64,000 bases of DNA. It comes from G963663365 sp963663365 (GTDB lineage Bacteria > Hinthialibacterota > Hinthialibacteria > Hinthialibacterales > G963663365). Location: positions 124,001 to 188,000 of the forward strand of contig CAXXIH010000005.1 of NCBI GenBank assembly GCA_963663365.2. Direction: 5' to 3'. The notes beneath the pieces were generated by a model, which was not told where the DNA came from, made no database searches, and worked only from the letters and a program-made list of their open reading frames with translations. Positions 8,607-17,061 of the stretch are shown here, one piece after another (the stretch's first letter is position 1; the number at the start of each line of letters is the position of its first letter). The position numbers were made by a program, and so were the translations under genes.

Positions 8607-9557
8607 CTATTTCGACTTTCCAAATACATTAAACGCCCCCGGCTTAAGCACCCCCTTCTGAAGCAAATGTTCTTCCATGCTGCGTATAAACTTCGCCAAC
8701 GCCAGGTTCTTATCATCGTCACCGAGACGAATCCCCCCGATAATTCGCTGAAAGAGTGTTATACAATCCTGTTTCTCTAGGATTTCGTATTCTTCTTCAA
8801 TACAAGAAAGAATATCGCTTCCCAATGATGCATTGTTATGAGGCGACTGATGCCGTTCGGTTTTATCGGCCCATTCCACATATTCATTGCGGATATCATC
8901 CATCCGGACATCAAACTCGGAGGCGGTTTCAGGAACCGGCAACTCCTCAAACCACGCCCCGGATGCCGCCAAGAGCGTCCGTACCAGCAATGCAAACGCA
9001 CATTCTGAGGCTCCGAAATTCTCCGCCAAAGGCTCCATACAAACAAAATAATGTTCGGCTTTTAATGCCTTTTTGATTCGCCGAATCAGCAGTCCGGGAT
9101 TCTCAATGTGATGCAAAAGGCCGACATAGCTGACTGCATCGAAAAACTCCGGCGGTCCTTCCCAGCATTCCAGATCAGCCGCAATATACTCCAATGATCC
9201 CGCAATCGATGCCGGGCCTGCATCTTGGTACGTCTTTTTCGCTAGCTCAATACTCGTTTCCGAAAAATCAATCCCGGTCACGGCAAAACCGGCGCGGGCC
9301 AGTTCCAATGAAAACCAGCCTGTTCCGCATCCCACATCCAAGACACGTGATCCGCGCGGCAAATGCCGGAGTAAGCATTGAATACGAAATTCCGACCAGG
9401 GACGCAGCGAAAGATTGGCAAGCGCTTTACGCCGAAAAGGACTAAGAAAGAAGAAATCGCAATCCCGCATATTATCCAAATCGGGAATAAAACCGTGCTC
9501 CGCGCGAGTCTGCGTCAACTTGTCGAAATGCTGTTGTTCTTCCGCTTTTGTATCCAT
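8607..9557 (-). CDS. Class I SAM-dependent methyltransferase
   Basis: A 316-residue methyltransferase with SAM motif I VLDVGCGTG at 72-80, motif II region ITGIDFSETSIELA soon after, and a motif IV-like FDAVSYVGLLHHIENPG. This is the UbiE/Methyltransf_11-25 architecture. The long C-terminal extension (after about residue 215) is not assigned. It is the last gene of the minus-strand heptose operon, 53 bp after the C-methyltransferase, and faces the carbamoyltransferase trio tail to tail. Probably acts on the same glycan precursor or its lipid carrier; the substrate is unknown. Confidence 0.8.
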   Translation of the reverse strand: MDTKAEEQQHFDKLTQTRAEHGFIPDLDNMRDCDFFFLSPFRRKALANLSLRPWSEFRIQCLLRHLPRGSRVLDVGCGTGWFSLELARAGFAVTGIDFSETSIELAKKTYQDAGPASIAGSLEYIAADLECWEGPPEFFDAVSYVGLLHHIENPGLLIRRIKKALKAEHYFVCMEPLAENFGASECAFALLVRTLLAASGAWFEELPVPETASEFDVRMDDIRNEYVEWADKTERHQSPHNNASLGSDILSCIEEEYEILEKQDCITLFQRIIGGIRLGDDDKNLALAKFIRSMEEHLLQKGVLKPGAFNVFGKSK

Positions 9558-9610
9558 AGGATTATAGGAGTCCTTGTATTCAAACGTGTACGTTTCGAAT
9601 TACCGCATTT

Positions 9611-10831
9611 CTAGACGATTCTGACTTCCGGTACAGGTATTATAAATTGCCCGCCTTTTTGCCGGTAAGCCTCTTGTTGACGCATCACTTCTTCTGCAAA
9701 GTTCCAAGCCAATAAAAGCAAATAGTCCGGCATTTCCGTTAAAATCCGGTCCGGAGATGAAACCGGAATATGCGTTCCGGGTGTATACCGCCCCTGTTTT
9801 AATGAACTCCGGTCAGCAATAAAATCGATTCGCTCGGGGCCAATGCCGGCAAAGCTGAGCAGGGTATTGCCTTTGGCCGGAGCTCCGTATCCGGCAATAT
9901 GCTTTCCCTGCTCCTTTAAACGATCCAGTAACGCGCATAAATCTGCCCGTAACTTCATGGCCTTCCCGGCAAAACACTGATACGTAGAGAATTCACGAAG
10001 CCCCTTTTGCACTTCTTCATCCAGCAATTGCTTCACTGAATCCTTCACTTCCGACACGTCCTTCCGTTGGATAAATACCCGCAGTTGACCGTGATGGATC
10101 GGCAAATGCTCCACATCGATGATCTCCATCCCCATCGATTCATACAGCCGCTTCATCGGCCCCAACGCCCAATAAGAAATATGCTCATGATAAATCGTAT
10201 CGAAAGCGCATTCGGCTATAAGATCCCCAAGATAGTGCGCCTCCAGCACAATTACGCCATCCGGTGCAAGAACCGTATCGAGTCCGTGAAGAAAGCCTGA
10301 AAGGTTCGGTATATGCGGGAAAGTATTTGTGAACGTAATGACGTTCATTTCCCCCCAGCGTTCCAAAATTTCACGCGCGCTTTCCTCTCCGAAAAAACCG
10401 GTATAGCGCGAGATACCTGAATCGCTCGTCAATTCGGCAAGATTCTGCGCAGGATCCACTCCTAATACATTCACGCCATGGCGCTGAAATCCGCGCAGCA
10501 GCGTGGCATCGTTACAGCCGATATCCATAACCCGGTCATTTTCGGAAAGTGAATAGCGCTCGGCAATCACATCACTTAGCGAATACAGATGAGCCTTTAA
10601 CGTATCTGATGCCGCTGAAACATAGAGATAGTCTTCAAACATATCCTGCGGCGGCACCGCGTCCATCAACTGAACGTGGGTGCATGAATGGCAAAATCCC
10701 GTGCACAATGGATAGAGGGGCTCAGGCTCCGACAGCTGGTCTTTTGTCAGAAACCGATTAGCAAGAGAGGTTTTACCCAAATCCAGAAACGGCTCGACAC
10801 GTTCCGAGCCGCAAACGATACATTTCGTCAT
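9611..10831 (-). CDS. Zinc-binding sugar C-methyltransferase
   Basis: A 406-residue three-part protein: an N-terminal zinc-binding segment with C4-x2-C7 and C47-x2-C50, a SAM domain with VMDIGCNDAT at 101-110, and a C-terminal Methyltransf_14-type domain (HIAGYGAPAKGNTLLSF). This is the layout of NDP-hexose 3-C-methyltransferases of the TylC3/NovU type, which make branched-chain sugars. The ATG at 10831 is chosen: GGAG lies 6 bp upstream, while the only earlier start is a TTG at 10843 inside that ribosome-binding site. Its place in an operon with heptose activation genes suggests C-methylation of a 4-keto nucleotide sugar or heptose derivative. Confidence 0.9.
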   Translation of the reverse strand: MTKCIVCGSERVEPFLDLGKTSLANRFLTKDQLSEPEPLYPLCTGFCHSCTHVQLMDAVPPQDMFEDYLYVSAASDTLKAHLYSLSDVIAERYSLSENDRVMDIGCNDATLLRGFQRHGVNVLGVDPAQNLAELTSDSGISRYTGFFGEESAREILERWGEMNVITFTNTFPHIPNLSGFLHGLDTVLAPDGVIVLEAHYLGDLIAECAFDTIYHEHISYWALGPMKRLYESMGMEIIDVEHLPIHHGQLRVFIQRKDVSEVKDSVKQLLDEEVQKGLREFSTYQCFAGKAMKLRADLCALLDRLKEQGKHIAGYGAPAKGNTLLSFAGIGPERIDFIADRSSLKQGRYTPGTHIPVSSPDRILTEMPDYLLLLAWNFAEEVMRQQEAYRQKGGQFIIPVPEVRIV

Positions 10832-10898
10832 CGTGAACTCCAAATAGGTAAATATTCCAAGTGGGCCGGGAAAAATATGCTCTTAGAATCCTAATCCC

Positions 10899-11915
10899 TC
10901 ATTCCATATGAGGCATCAAGAGCCGTGAGCCTAAGGGTTCGTAATCGACTTGCACTTCTTCTAAATCTTTGAGCGCGGCACGCACAGCCTCATGCTTTTC
11001 GGGAGGAACCAACAGCACCAAAAATCCTCCGCCGCCAGCGCCGCAGAGTTTTCCGCCCAAGGCTCCGGCTTTCCGTCCGATTTCATACCAAGCGTCGATC
11101 TTTTCGTTGGTAATACGGCTCGCCAAGCGGCGTTTGAGTTTCCAAGCCTCATCCAGGATCGCCCCGGTTTCGGCAATATCCAAGCCATTGGTAAAATTCC
11201 GGCTTAGGATTTCGGCCTGGTCCCGCATTGTCTCCAGTTCCTTCAGGTGTTCATTGGTTCGCTCTTTTTGTTCATTCAGAACAGAGTGGGAATCCCGGCT
11301 GATCCCTGTCCAAAACAAAAGCATATGACCAAACAAACGGATGCGTTCGTCATCTTCAATATGTTGTGGTTGGACAGAAACCTCTCCGCTGGAAAGAAAT
11401 CGAAATAAATTCATCCCGCCATATGCGGCGGCATAATGATCCTGCTTCCCGATAGGCCGTTTTAAAACAGTCATTTCGATATGTGCGGCCTCATGTGCCA
11501 GTTGGCCGGGCGAAACCTGACGGCCGATATAGGTATACAGTGCATTCATAAGCCCCACGGCAAAGGCGCTCGATGACCCTAATCCGGAAGCCGCAGGAAT
11601 ATCCGCAACCGTATTGATATAAATCGGAGGATCTATTTCTAAAAAACGCAGGCATTCGCGGATAATGTCGTTTTTGATATCCACAACATTCCGCACCATT
11701 TCCGTTTCTGAATAATTAAGGCGCACCGGCTCGCCAAACAGTTCCCCATGCCGTTTCATCGACACATAAACATATTTATTGATTGCTGTGCTTAAGGCAG
11801 CGCCGGGTTCCCGCTCGCAAAAGGCGGGCAAATCCGTCCCCCCACCGGCAAAACTGATTCGAAGCGGTGTGCGTGTAACAATAAGTCCCGGTTGCCTCGT
11901 AAGCCAACTATCCAT
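10899..11915 (-). CDS. hddA: D-glycero-alpha-D-manno-heptose-7-phosphate kinase (GHMP family)
   Basis: A 338-residue GHMP kinase. It has TRTPLRISFAGGGTDLPAF near the N-terminus (14-32), the phosphate-binding PAASGLGSSS at 107-116, and the C-terminal KLCGAGGGGFLVLL. The SFAGGGTD opening is characteristic of HddA-type kinases, which phosphorylate C1 of D-glycero-alpha-D-manno-heptose 7-phosphate on the way to GDP-heptose. The call is strengthened by the fused phosphatase/nucleotidyltransferase three genes upstream, which supplies the next two steps. The start overlaps the upstream epimerase stop by 8 bp. Related fucokinase or galactokinase-like activities are less likely given the neighbours. 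No gmhA isomerase is present in the window. Confidence 0.87.
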   Translation of the reverse strand: MDSWLTRQPGLIVTRTPLRISFAGGGTDLPAFCEREPGAALSTAINKYVYVSMKRHGELFGEPVRLNYSETEMVRNVVDIKNDIIRECLRFLEIDPPIYINTVADIPAASGLGSSSAFAVGLMNALYTYIGRQVSPGQLAHEAAHIEMTVLKRPIGKQDHYAAAYGGMNLFRFLSSGEVSVQPQHIEDDERIRLFGHMLLFWTGISRDSHSVLNEQKERTNEHLKELETMRDQAEILSRNFTNGLDIAETGAILDEAWKLKRRLASRITNEKIDAWYEIGRKAGALGGKLCGAGGGGFLVLLVPPEKHEAVRAALKDLEEVQVDYEPLGSRLLMPHME

Positions 11916-12357
11916 GCTTTAAATCCCAACTATAGGGAATCGAATTATCAAAGGGATCGATCCGGTCCATTTCTTCCGGATCGTGCGGCTCGGTGGCGCA
12001 ATTCGCCATAATCACCATTTGATTGCCATAGGCTTTATAGCCATTGGCAATTCCCGGCGGTATCTGCACCAATACGTAATTATCCTCACCGAAAAACACT
12101 TCCTGCAATTCGCCATAGGTCGGCGAATGCCGGCGCAAATCGTACATCACCAGTTTGGCACGCCCCGCAATCACGGCGTTATTGACCGTCATGGTTCTAT
12201 GCACATGCCAGGCTTTGACCACTCCCGGCCAGGCACATGAAAAATAAATCTCTCCGAACTTTTTGAAATGAGGATCGGTCGATTTCAGCATATGCATGAT
12301 CTTCCCCCGCTCATCGACAATCTGACGCAAGAGAACGATATTCACGCCGTCAATCAT
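11908..12357 (-). CDS. RmlC/WxcM-like cupin sugar epimerase
   Basis: A 149-residue cupin of the dTDP-4-dehydrorhamnose 3,5-epimerase-related family. IVDERGKIMHML near the N-terminus, the paired histidines in KAWHVHRTMT, and PPGIANGYKAYG in the second half are the usual landmarks (the RmlC catalytic His lies in a similar H-x-H region). The ATG at 12357 is preferred: GGAGG sits 9 bp upstream, and the only earlier start is a TTG at 12363. It follows the epimerase/dehydratase gene by 18 bp and overlaps the heptose kinase by 8 bp. It probably epimerises C3 and/or C5 of a 4-keto heptose or deoxysugar nucleotide. Confidence 0.85.
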   Translation of the reverse strand: MIDGVNIVLLRQIVDERGKIMHMLKSTDPHFKKFGEIYFSCAWPGVVKAWHVHRTMTVNNAVIAGRAKLVMYDLRRHSPTYGELQEVFFGEDNYVLVQIPPGIANGYKAYGNQMVIMANCATEPHDPEEMDRIDPFDNSIPYSWDLKHG

Positions 12358-12375
12358 GATCAATTTCCTCCGGAA

Positions 12376-13398
12376 TTAACTCCAATACAGGGAACGATTA
12401 AGTTTGCCCTCGTCCAAAAGTCTCTGCAACCATTTTAGACGAATAAAACGGGGCCCTGTAAAGACTTCATGCGTAATCCCCAATTCTTGGAGTTTTTCGC
12501 ACAATTCAATTGCCCCGTCTTCAATATCGAACTGAAAGGCAAAACCCGGAAAGGTTGTCTCGAATTTCTTAAAGCTTGTTTTATAAGTCCGTTGATCTAC
12601 ATCCGCGCGAGCCAAAATTTCCAGACTGCAACCGGGTACAGTCCTCACAACAGTTTCCGCCAATTCAATAATCTGATGATTCAAACGGTCGCATCCGTTG
12701 TTAAAAAACTGATTATGGACCTTCTCAATTGGGGCTTCTAATACCATGAGAAATGCTCGGGCCACATCGCGAACATGGACAACCGGACGCCATGGTTCTC
12801 CGTTGCTAAAAAGCACAACCTTATTTGTGGTCACAGCCGAACCGGCGAGATTGTTGAGAACCGTATCGAAACGCATACGCGCCGACACGCCATACACGGT
12901 TCCATTACGCAAGAATGTGGGCGAGAAACCGTCACCGGCCATGGCTGAAATGATCTTCTCTGCTTCGCACTTGGAACGCGCATAATCCGTTTGCGGATCG
13001 ACCGGAGAGTTCTCATCGACCGTATCCAATTCCGCCATGCCATACATAATGCACGAGGAGGAAAATAAAAAACGCCGCACACCGGCCTCTTTGGCAAACC
13101 GCGCCAGTTGAATGGAAGCATCGATATTGATTTCGCGTGTCCAATCCGAATTCAGATTGCCGATTGGATCGTTGCTCAACGCCGCTAAATGAACCACAGC
13201 GTCAAAATCCTGCAAATCCTCTGGCTGCAATTTTCGAATATCTTTCCAGATGGCCGGAATTTCCGGTTCGCCGCTTTGCAAAGTACATTCCCGAAAATAG
13301 CCCGTATCCAGACCGGTTACCTCATGTCCGGCCTCTATAAACAAAGGCGCCATTACAGCACCCAAATATCCGTTATGTCCGGTCATCAAAACGCGCAT
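12376..13398 (-). CDS. NAD-dependent nucleotide-sugar epimerase/dehydratase (extended SDR)
   Basis: A 340-residue extended short-chain dehydrogenase. The cofactor-binding TGHNGYLG is at 6-13, VVHLAALSNDPIGN marks the typical second region, and the catalytic triad is visible as SSSCIMYG with Y138-x3-K142 (YARSK). Such enzymes epimerise, dehydrate or reduce nucleotide sugars. In this operon the substrate may be GDP-heptose or a 4-keto derivative shared with the RmlC-like and C-methyltransferase proteins. Neighbours are 18 bp and 45 bp away. Which reaction it performs cannot be read from the sequence. Confidence 0.88.
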   Translation of the reverse strand: MRVLMTGHNGYLGAVMAPLFIEAGHEVTGLDTGYFRECTLQSGEPEIPAIWKDIRKLQPEDLQDFDAVVHLAALSNDPIGNLNSDWTREINIDASIQLARFAKEAGVRRFLFSSSCIMYGMAELDTVDENSPVDPQTDYARSKCEAEKIISAMAGDGFSPTFLRNGTVYGVSARMRFDTVLNNLAGSAVTTNKVVLFSNGEPWRPVVHVRDVARAFLMVLEAPIEKVHNQFFNNGCDRLNHQIIELAETVVRTVPGCSLEILARADVDQRTYKTSFKKFETTFPGFAFQFDIEDGAIELCEKLQELGITHEVFTGPRFIRLKWLQRLLDEGKLNRSLYWS

Positions 13399-13443
13399 TA
13401 CAATTTTCTCAAATACTTCCTGCTAAGAATTGCCAACCGGCGG

Positions 13444-14691
13444 CTACCCGGCCAACACCGTATCCCCATCAACTAGTTCATAAACGATATCCAAAAGACC
13501 ACGCTCTTCCGTAGCCAATGCGAAAGGACATCCGGCGGCCCGCGCCGCTTCCGCATCACGCGGATCATCTCCCACAAACCATGTCCGGCTTAAATCCAGG
13601 TGATACTCCCGTTGTGCCTGAATCAGCATCCCGGGTTTGGGTTTTCGGCAATCGCAGTCGTCTTCCCAATGGTGCGGGCAGTGATAGACAGCTTCAATAT
13701 CCCCGCCACAGTCGCGAATTTCCTGGGTCATCGCTCTGTGGATTTTGTCTAAATCGGATTCGGTTAAATGCTGCCTGGCAATCCCGGCTTGGTTTGTAAT
13801 CACAAATACTCGGTAACCTGACTCACAGAGAAGGCGAATCGCCTCTTGAGCTCCCGGCATCCATTCCCAGTCTGACCACGAACGAACATATTGTGCTTTC
13901 GGCATTTTCCGGTTCAACACACCGTCACGGTCAAGAAAAATCGCCGGTTCTCGGGCCAAAAAAGTCTCTGTAAGAGAAATACGTTTGAATGATCCAACGC
14001 TGTAATAACGGTGAGAAGTCACAAATGCTCGAAGAGCCCGGCGCTTGATAAGTTCCGGATAAACAAACCGCTCGAATGAACAATTCTCATCCGGAAGCAA
14101 GTCAAGGACTTCTTTTTGAAAAATACCGAATCCGATATCGACTCCACTGAGTCCTGAGGCTTCCCGCTTTTTGTCATAGATATCGACAATTCCATCATCT
14201 CGGATACGCATATTGTCTTTTGTGTACGCATCCTGATTGTCATAAACAACAATCATCGCGGGCTCATTCCCCTGCACATACAATTCCCACATACGCTCAA
14301 AATCCATCGGCCAGTAGTTATCGCAATACATCAACAGAAATTGTGGATCGAGGCGCGGTTCTGCTTGTTTTAAACGTTCCCCGGTCTTGTCATCGGCGTC
14401 GGTAATTTGGTATTCAATCTGAATACCCCACCGGCTCCCATCGCCGAAATATTCGACAATCTCATCGGGCATATATCCCAAAAGCATCATAACCCGCTCG
14501 AATCCATTGGCAGCCAACAATTCGACCAGATATTCCATAAAAGGCTTGCCATGGAACGGATACATAGGTTTGGGATGGGAATCTGTAAAAGGCTTTAGAC
14601 GCACACCCCGTCCACCGGCCAAAATAACGGCTTGCCGGGGGCGTTGAGTGGCGGAGAGGCGAATAGGTGAATCTTCAAATGATGAATGCAT
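13444..14691 (-). CDS. Fused heptose-1-phosphate nucleotidyltransferase / heptose-1,7-bisphosphate phosphatase
   Basis: A 415-residue fusion. Residues 20-245 are a sugar-phosphate nucleotidyltransferase (VILAGGRGVRLKPFT, then KPMYPFHGKPFMEY, metal-binding YCDNYW), the HddC role of making GDP-heptose. Residues 248-405 are a HAD phosphatase of the GmhB type: FLDRDGVLN with D254 as nucleophile, VITNQAGIAR, the zinc-binding C338-P-H-H ... C-D-C348, and KPKPGM. It would remove the 7-phosphate and then activate the sugar, two non-adjacent active sites for consecutive steps. The start is set at ATG 14691, where the domain begins; an upstream extension to 14859 lacks conservation cues. First gene of the operon ending at 8607. 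Confidence 0.88.
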   Translation of the reverse strand: MHSSFEDSPIRLSATQRPRQAVILAGGRGVRLKPFTDSHPKPMYPFHGKPFMEYLVELLAANGFERVMMLLGYMPDEIVEYFGDGSRWGIQIEYQITDADDKTGERLKQAEPRLDPQFLLMYCDNYWPMDFERMWELYVQGNEPAMIVVYDNQDAYTKDNMRIRDDGIVDIYDKKREASGLSGVDIGFGIFQKEVLDLLPDENCSFERFVYPELIKRRALRAFVTSHRYYSVGSFKRISLTETFLAREPAIFLDRDGVLNRKMPKAQYVRSWSDWEWMPGAQEAIRLLCESGYRVFVITNQAGIARQHLTESDLDKIHRAMTQEIRDCGGDIEAVYHCPHHWEDDCDCRKPKPGMLIQAQREYHLDLSRTWFVGDDPRDAEAARAAGCPFALATEERGLLDIVYELVDGDTVLAG

Positions 14692-15021
14692 AAGCTGTGG
14701 GTTCACCCGGCCGGGGATCGAGCCTTCATGAACGCTGGCTGTATCTGCTGTCTGTATACCCATCTTACAATATCGGGACCGGCTTTGCACATCCCCTGTT
14801 TTCAACCTCAAGGCACAGAAGAATAGAGCATCCAAGCCGAACTTGCCGCAGGAGTGCAATTTTAAATTGTCACATCCATACTAAGGCAGAGTTTGTCCTT
14901 AATAGAAAAGTTATCGTCAACAATTTGATAGACGTTAATAGATGGATCTACTTGTCAACGTTGGATTTAGGAAAATTATGGCTTGATCTTCGGAAACTAT
15001 AACAAGACTCGCTTACACACT
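14692..15021. promoter_or_regulatory. Leader/promoter region of the heptose-glycan operon
   Basis: A 330 bp stretch without a convincing gene between the deacetylase stop (15022) and the operon's first start codon. On the minus strand it is locally AT-rich and contains TTGACA at 14957-14962 and TTGACG nearby at about 14917, but no well-spaced -10 box stands out. It must contain the promoter if the operon is transcribed independently of the deacetylase/nitrilase pair. No riboswitch fold was recognised. Confidence 0.4.
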
Positions 15022-15753
15022 TTACTTGGATTTCAAAAGGAATTGGACCACTTCATTCGGTTCTGCAATCCACACGTCATCCCCTCCGACACTCCGCACA
15101 GTATCGAATCGCTCATCCAATTCCTCCGCCGTACAATCTTTGGCCGGGTGAATCGGCTTGCCTGGCATGGGACAATGACAATAATCGATCACCCATCCTC
15201 CAAGATCGATAGCCTGGTGCAGGCGTTTGTAGGGATCGAAGACTGAATAGAACGGCCCCGGATATTCCGTATGCAAAGGGCATCGGCCAAGACGGTAAAG
15301 GTCTGTTTCCTGTGTGTTGACCATATCGTAAATCGTCAAAATCGCCGTATATCCGGCCTTCCGGGCCACCTTAAGCGACGCAGGATAATTCTCATTGCTG
15401 CCCGGAACACAAAAGATGGTCACAGGCATATCCAGTTTTTCTTCCATGACCTTACGGCTATCGACCACTTCGAAATCCGCATTTTCATCCGAAATCACGC
15501 CATGGGTCATGCTGTGGCAAGACACCCCCCATCCCTCTCGGGCCAATTCGTGTATCTCATCTTTGGAAAGGATCATCATTTTATCGTAGCTGCTGCCGGG
15601 CACATCACGCGGGACACCGATCTGTGGCGCAACCAAAGCCACATGCCCCGGGACGTTATAACGGCGGTGAATGGGCAAGGCATGCTCCAAAAGCGCCGCG
15701 CACCCCTCATCATACGTAATGGAATAAACCCAGCGTTTCCCATCTTTCCACAT
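15022..15753 (-). CDS. NodB-like polysaccharide deacetylase-family protein
   Basis: A 243-residue cytoplasmic protein (no signal peptide) of the NodB homology/CE4 superfamily. It has the catalytic-base strand SITYDEG (D15, the second position of the usual TFDD motif altered to E), the zinc-binding H80-S-M-T-H84, and a later DPYKRLHQAIDL. The departure from TFDD suggests a divergent member, possibly acting on a small amide or uronate rather than chitin-like polymers. The start ATG 15753 has GAGAGG 9 bp upstream. It follows the nitrilase by 14 bp, so the two form an operon that probably handles one amide-containing compound. Confidence 0.78.
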   Translation of the reverse strand: MWKDGKRWVYSITYDEGCAALLEHALPIHRRYNVPGHVALVAPQIGVPRDVPGSSYDKMMILSKDEIHELAREGWGVSCHSMTHGVISDENADFEVVDSRKVMEEKLDMPVTIFCVPGSNENYPASLKVARKAGYTAILTIYDMVNTQETDLYRLGRCPLHTEYPGPFYSVFDPYKRLHQAIDLGGWVIDYCHCPMPGKPIHPAKDCTAEELDERFDTVRSVGGDDVWIAEPNEVVQFLLKSK

Positions 15754-15767
15754 AGCAAAATCCTCTC

Positions 15768-16595
15768 TTAAGAATCGGACTTCTTATCTTTCGGTTCGAC
15801 AATTGGCCCATAAAGATCGGGCCGCCGAATGGTGTCGAAAATCTCACGCATATCCTTATAGTGCTCTCCCCAGAATGGCATACGCCATTTCGGATCGAAT
15901 TCCGCAATGCAAACGCCTAACCGATGTCCTGTTGAAGCTATCACTCTGCCGTCAGGCGCAATCACTTTGGCATACCCCATACTCTTCCCGGCCAGAAACG
16001 GTTCTTCCAAATACCGGGAAAGACCAAGATACATTTGACTGTCGATAGCCCGGGCCTTTTCGATGCTTTCCAACATATCGCCGGTGTAATCAAGATACAT
16101 CGTTGGTACCAGCACCAAATCCGCCCCTTTGAGGCCGTAAATCCGGAACATCTCGGGGAAATGGATATCCATACAGATCGCGATGCCGAACCGTACGCCT
16201 TCAAACTCAAAGACCGGAAATGGATCCCCTCCGGGCTCTTCGGTCGCGATATATTCTTCAGTCGGCGCAGGATGCTTTTTCCGGTAGCACCCCTGTAATT
16301 CACCTCTCCGATTCAAGAAAAAACCTGCATTGGCCACACCTTGTTCGACCTGTGCGGAGAGACTCCCAACCACGGCGATTCCGGACTTTTGTGCAGCCTC
16401 ACAATAAAGACGGAATTGTGGATGTTCCTCCAGCGTGGATTGGCCCGGCTCTTTGCCTGCCACGACTTCCGGTTCTTCAGGAAGCAACACCAAATCCGCT
16501 TCCCGCTCTCCCGCCGTATAGATCGCACGGACAGCATCTAGCTCCGGCTCGGCTTTATTGACGGATGCAACTGCGAGACGAAATTCTCTTGCCAC
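15768..16595 (-). CDS. Carbon-nitrogen hydrolase (nitrilase superfamily)
   Basis: A 275-residue CN-hydrolase with the full Glu-Lys-Cys triad visible: E40/E41 in VLLPEEPE, the lysine in CYRKKHPAPTEEY (about 106) and C141 in GIAICMDIHFPE. Members hydrolyse amides or nitriles, for example N-carbamoyl compounds. I place the start at GTG 16595, which has AAGGGG 8 bp upstream; the longer frame from ATG 16649 would begin inside the left terminus of the intergenic repeat and adds unconserved residues. It precedes the NodB-like deacetylase by 14 bp. The specific substrate is not predictable. Confidence 0.87.
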   Translation of the reverse strand: MAREFRLAVASVNKAEPELDAVRAIYTAGEREADLVLLPEEPEVVAGKEPGQSTLEEHPQFRLYCEAAQKSGIAVVGSLSAQVEQGVANAGFFLNRRGELQGCYRKKHPAPTEEYIATEEPGGDPFPVFEFEGVRFGIAICMDIHFPEMFRIYGLKGADLVLVPTMYLDYTGDMLESIEKARAIDSQMYLGLSRYLEEPFLAGKSMGYAKVIAPDGRVIASTGHRLGVCIAEFDPKWRMPFWGEHYKDMREIFDTIRRPDLYGPIVEPKDKKSDS

Positions 16596-16629
16596 AAGGA
16601 AAACCCCTTTCAGACAAGACCGAAACTCT

Positions 16630-17019
16630 AGAACCGGCTTCAAAATCATGTCTTATAAACGGCCGAGGAGGGCCAGGCTCCAGCCAAACCGTTGTTTCTT
16701 GCTTAAAAGCTGAATATGTATTTAACCGGGTGGCATAGACAACTCGTTTGTCTGTGCGCGTTAGCGCAAGAGGCGATAATCAATTTTGCCTATCGCAAAG
16801 ACTTTCCTGCCATCCACTAATTCTCTTAATGGAACACACCAAGCACCGAAGGTGCGGCCAGAAAATAGCCCCGGGCAGAGTTTGGACGCCGATGGCGGAC
16901 AAACGCCGCCCGGGGTCATCATCCCCAAAGATCAAAAGCGCTGTAAGTGCGCAAGAAAAATTCCCGAATCAGTTCGTCAGCCCCTTGCTCTCTCCAATAT
17001 GGATTTTGAAACCAGTTCT
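16630..17019 (+). repeat. Composite multi-hairpin intergenic element, copy A
   Basis: A 390 bp non-coding element bounded by near-perfect inverted ends (16630-16647 and 17002-17019, 16 of 18 positions complementary). Internal landmarks shared with copies B and C: a hairpin GCACC-GAA-GGTGC (16843-16855), a long CCCCGGGC...GCCCGGGG stem (16869-16876 with 16908-16915) and AGCGCT-GTA-AGTGC (from 16937). It separates the nitrilase from the heparinase-like gene and its left end reaches into the nitrilase leader. Open frames across it are short and restate the hairpins. Confidence 0.8.
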
Positions 17020-17061
17020 GGTAAGCATACAAAAAACGCACCTCGATGAACAGCAAACCAC

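Noticed and set aside
16630..17019. Interpretation of repeat A ends as insertion-sequence termini
   Set aside because: No transposase in any copy, no obvious target duplication, and the ends of copies B and C are poorly conserved; called a repeat, not an IS.
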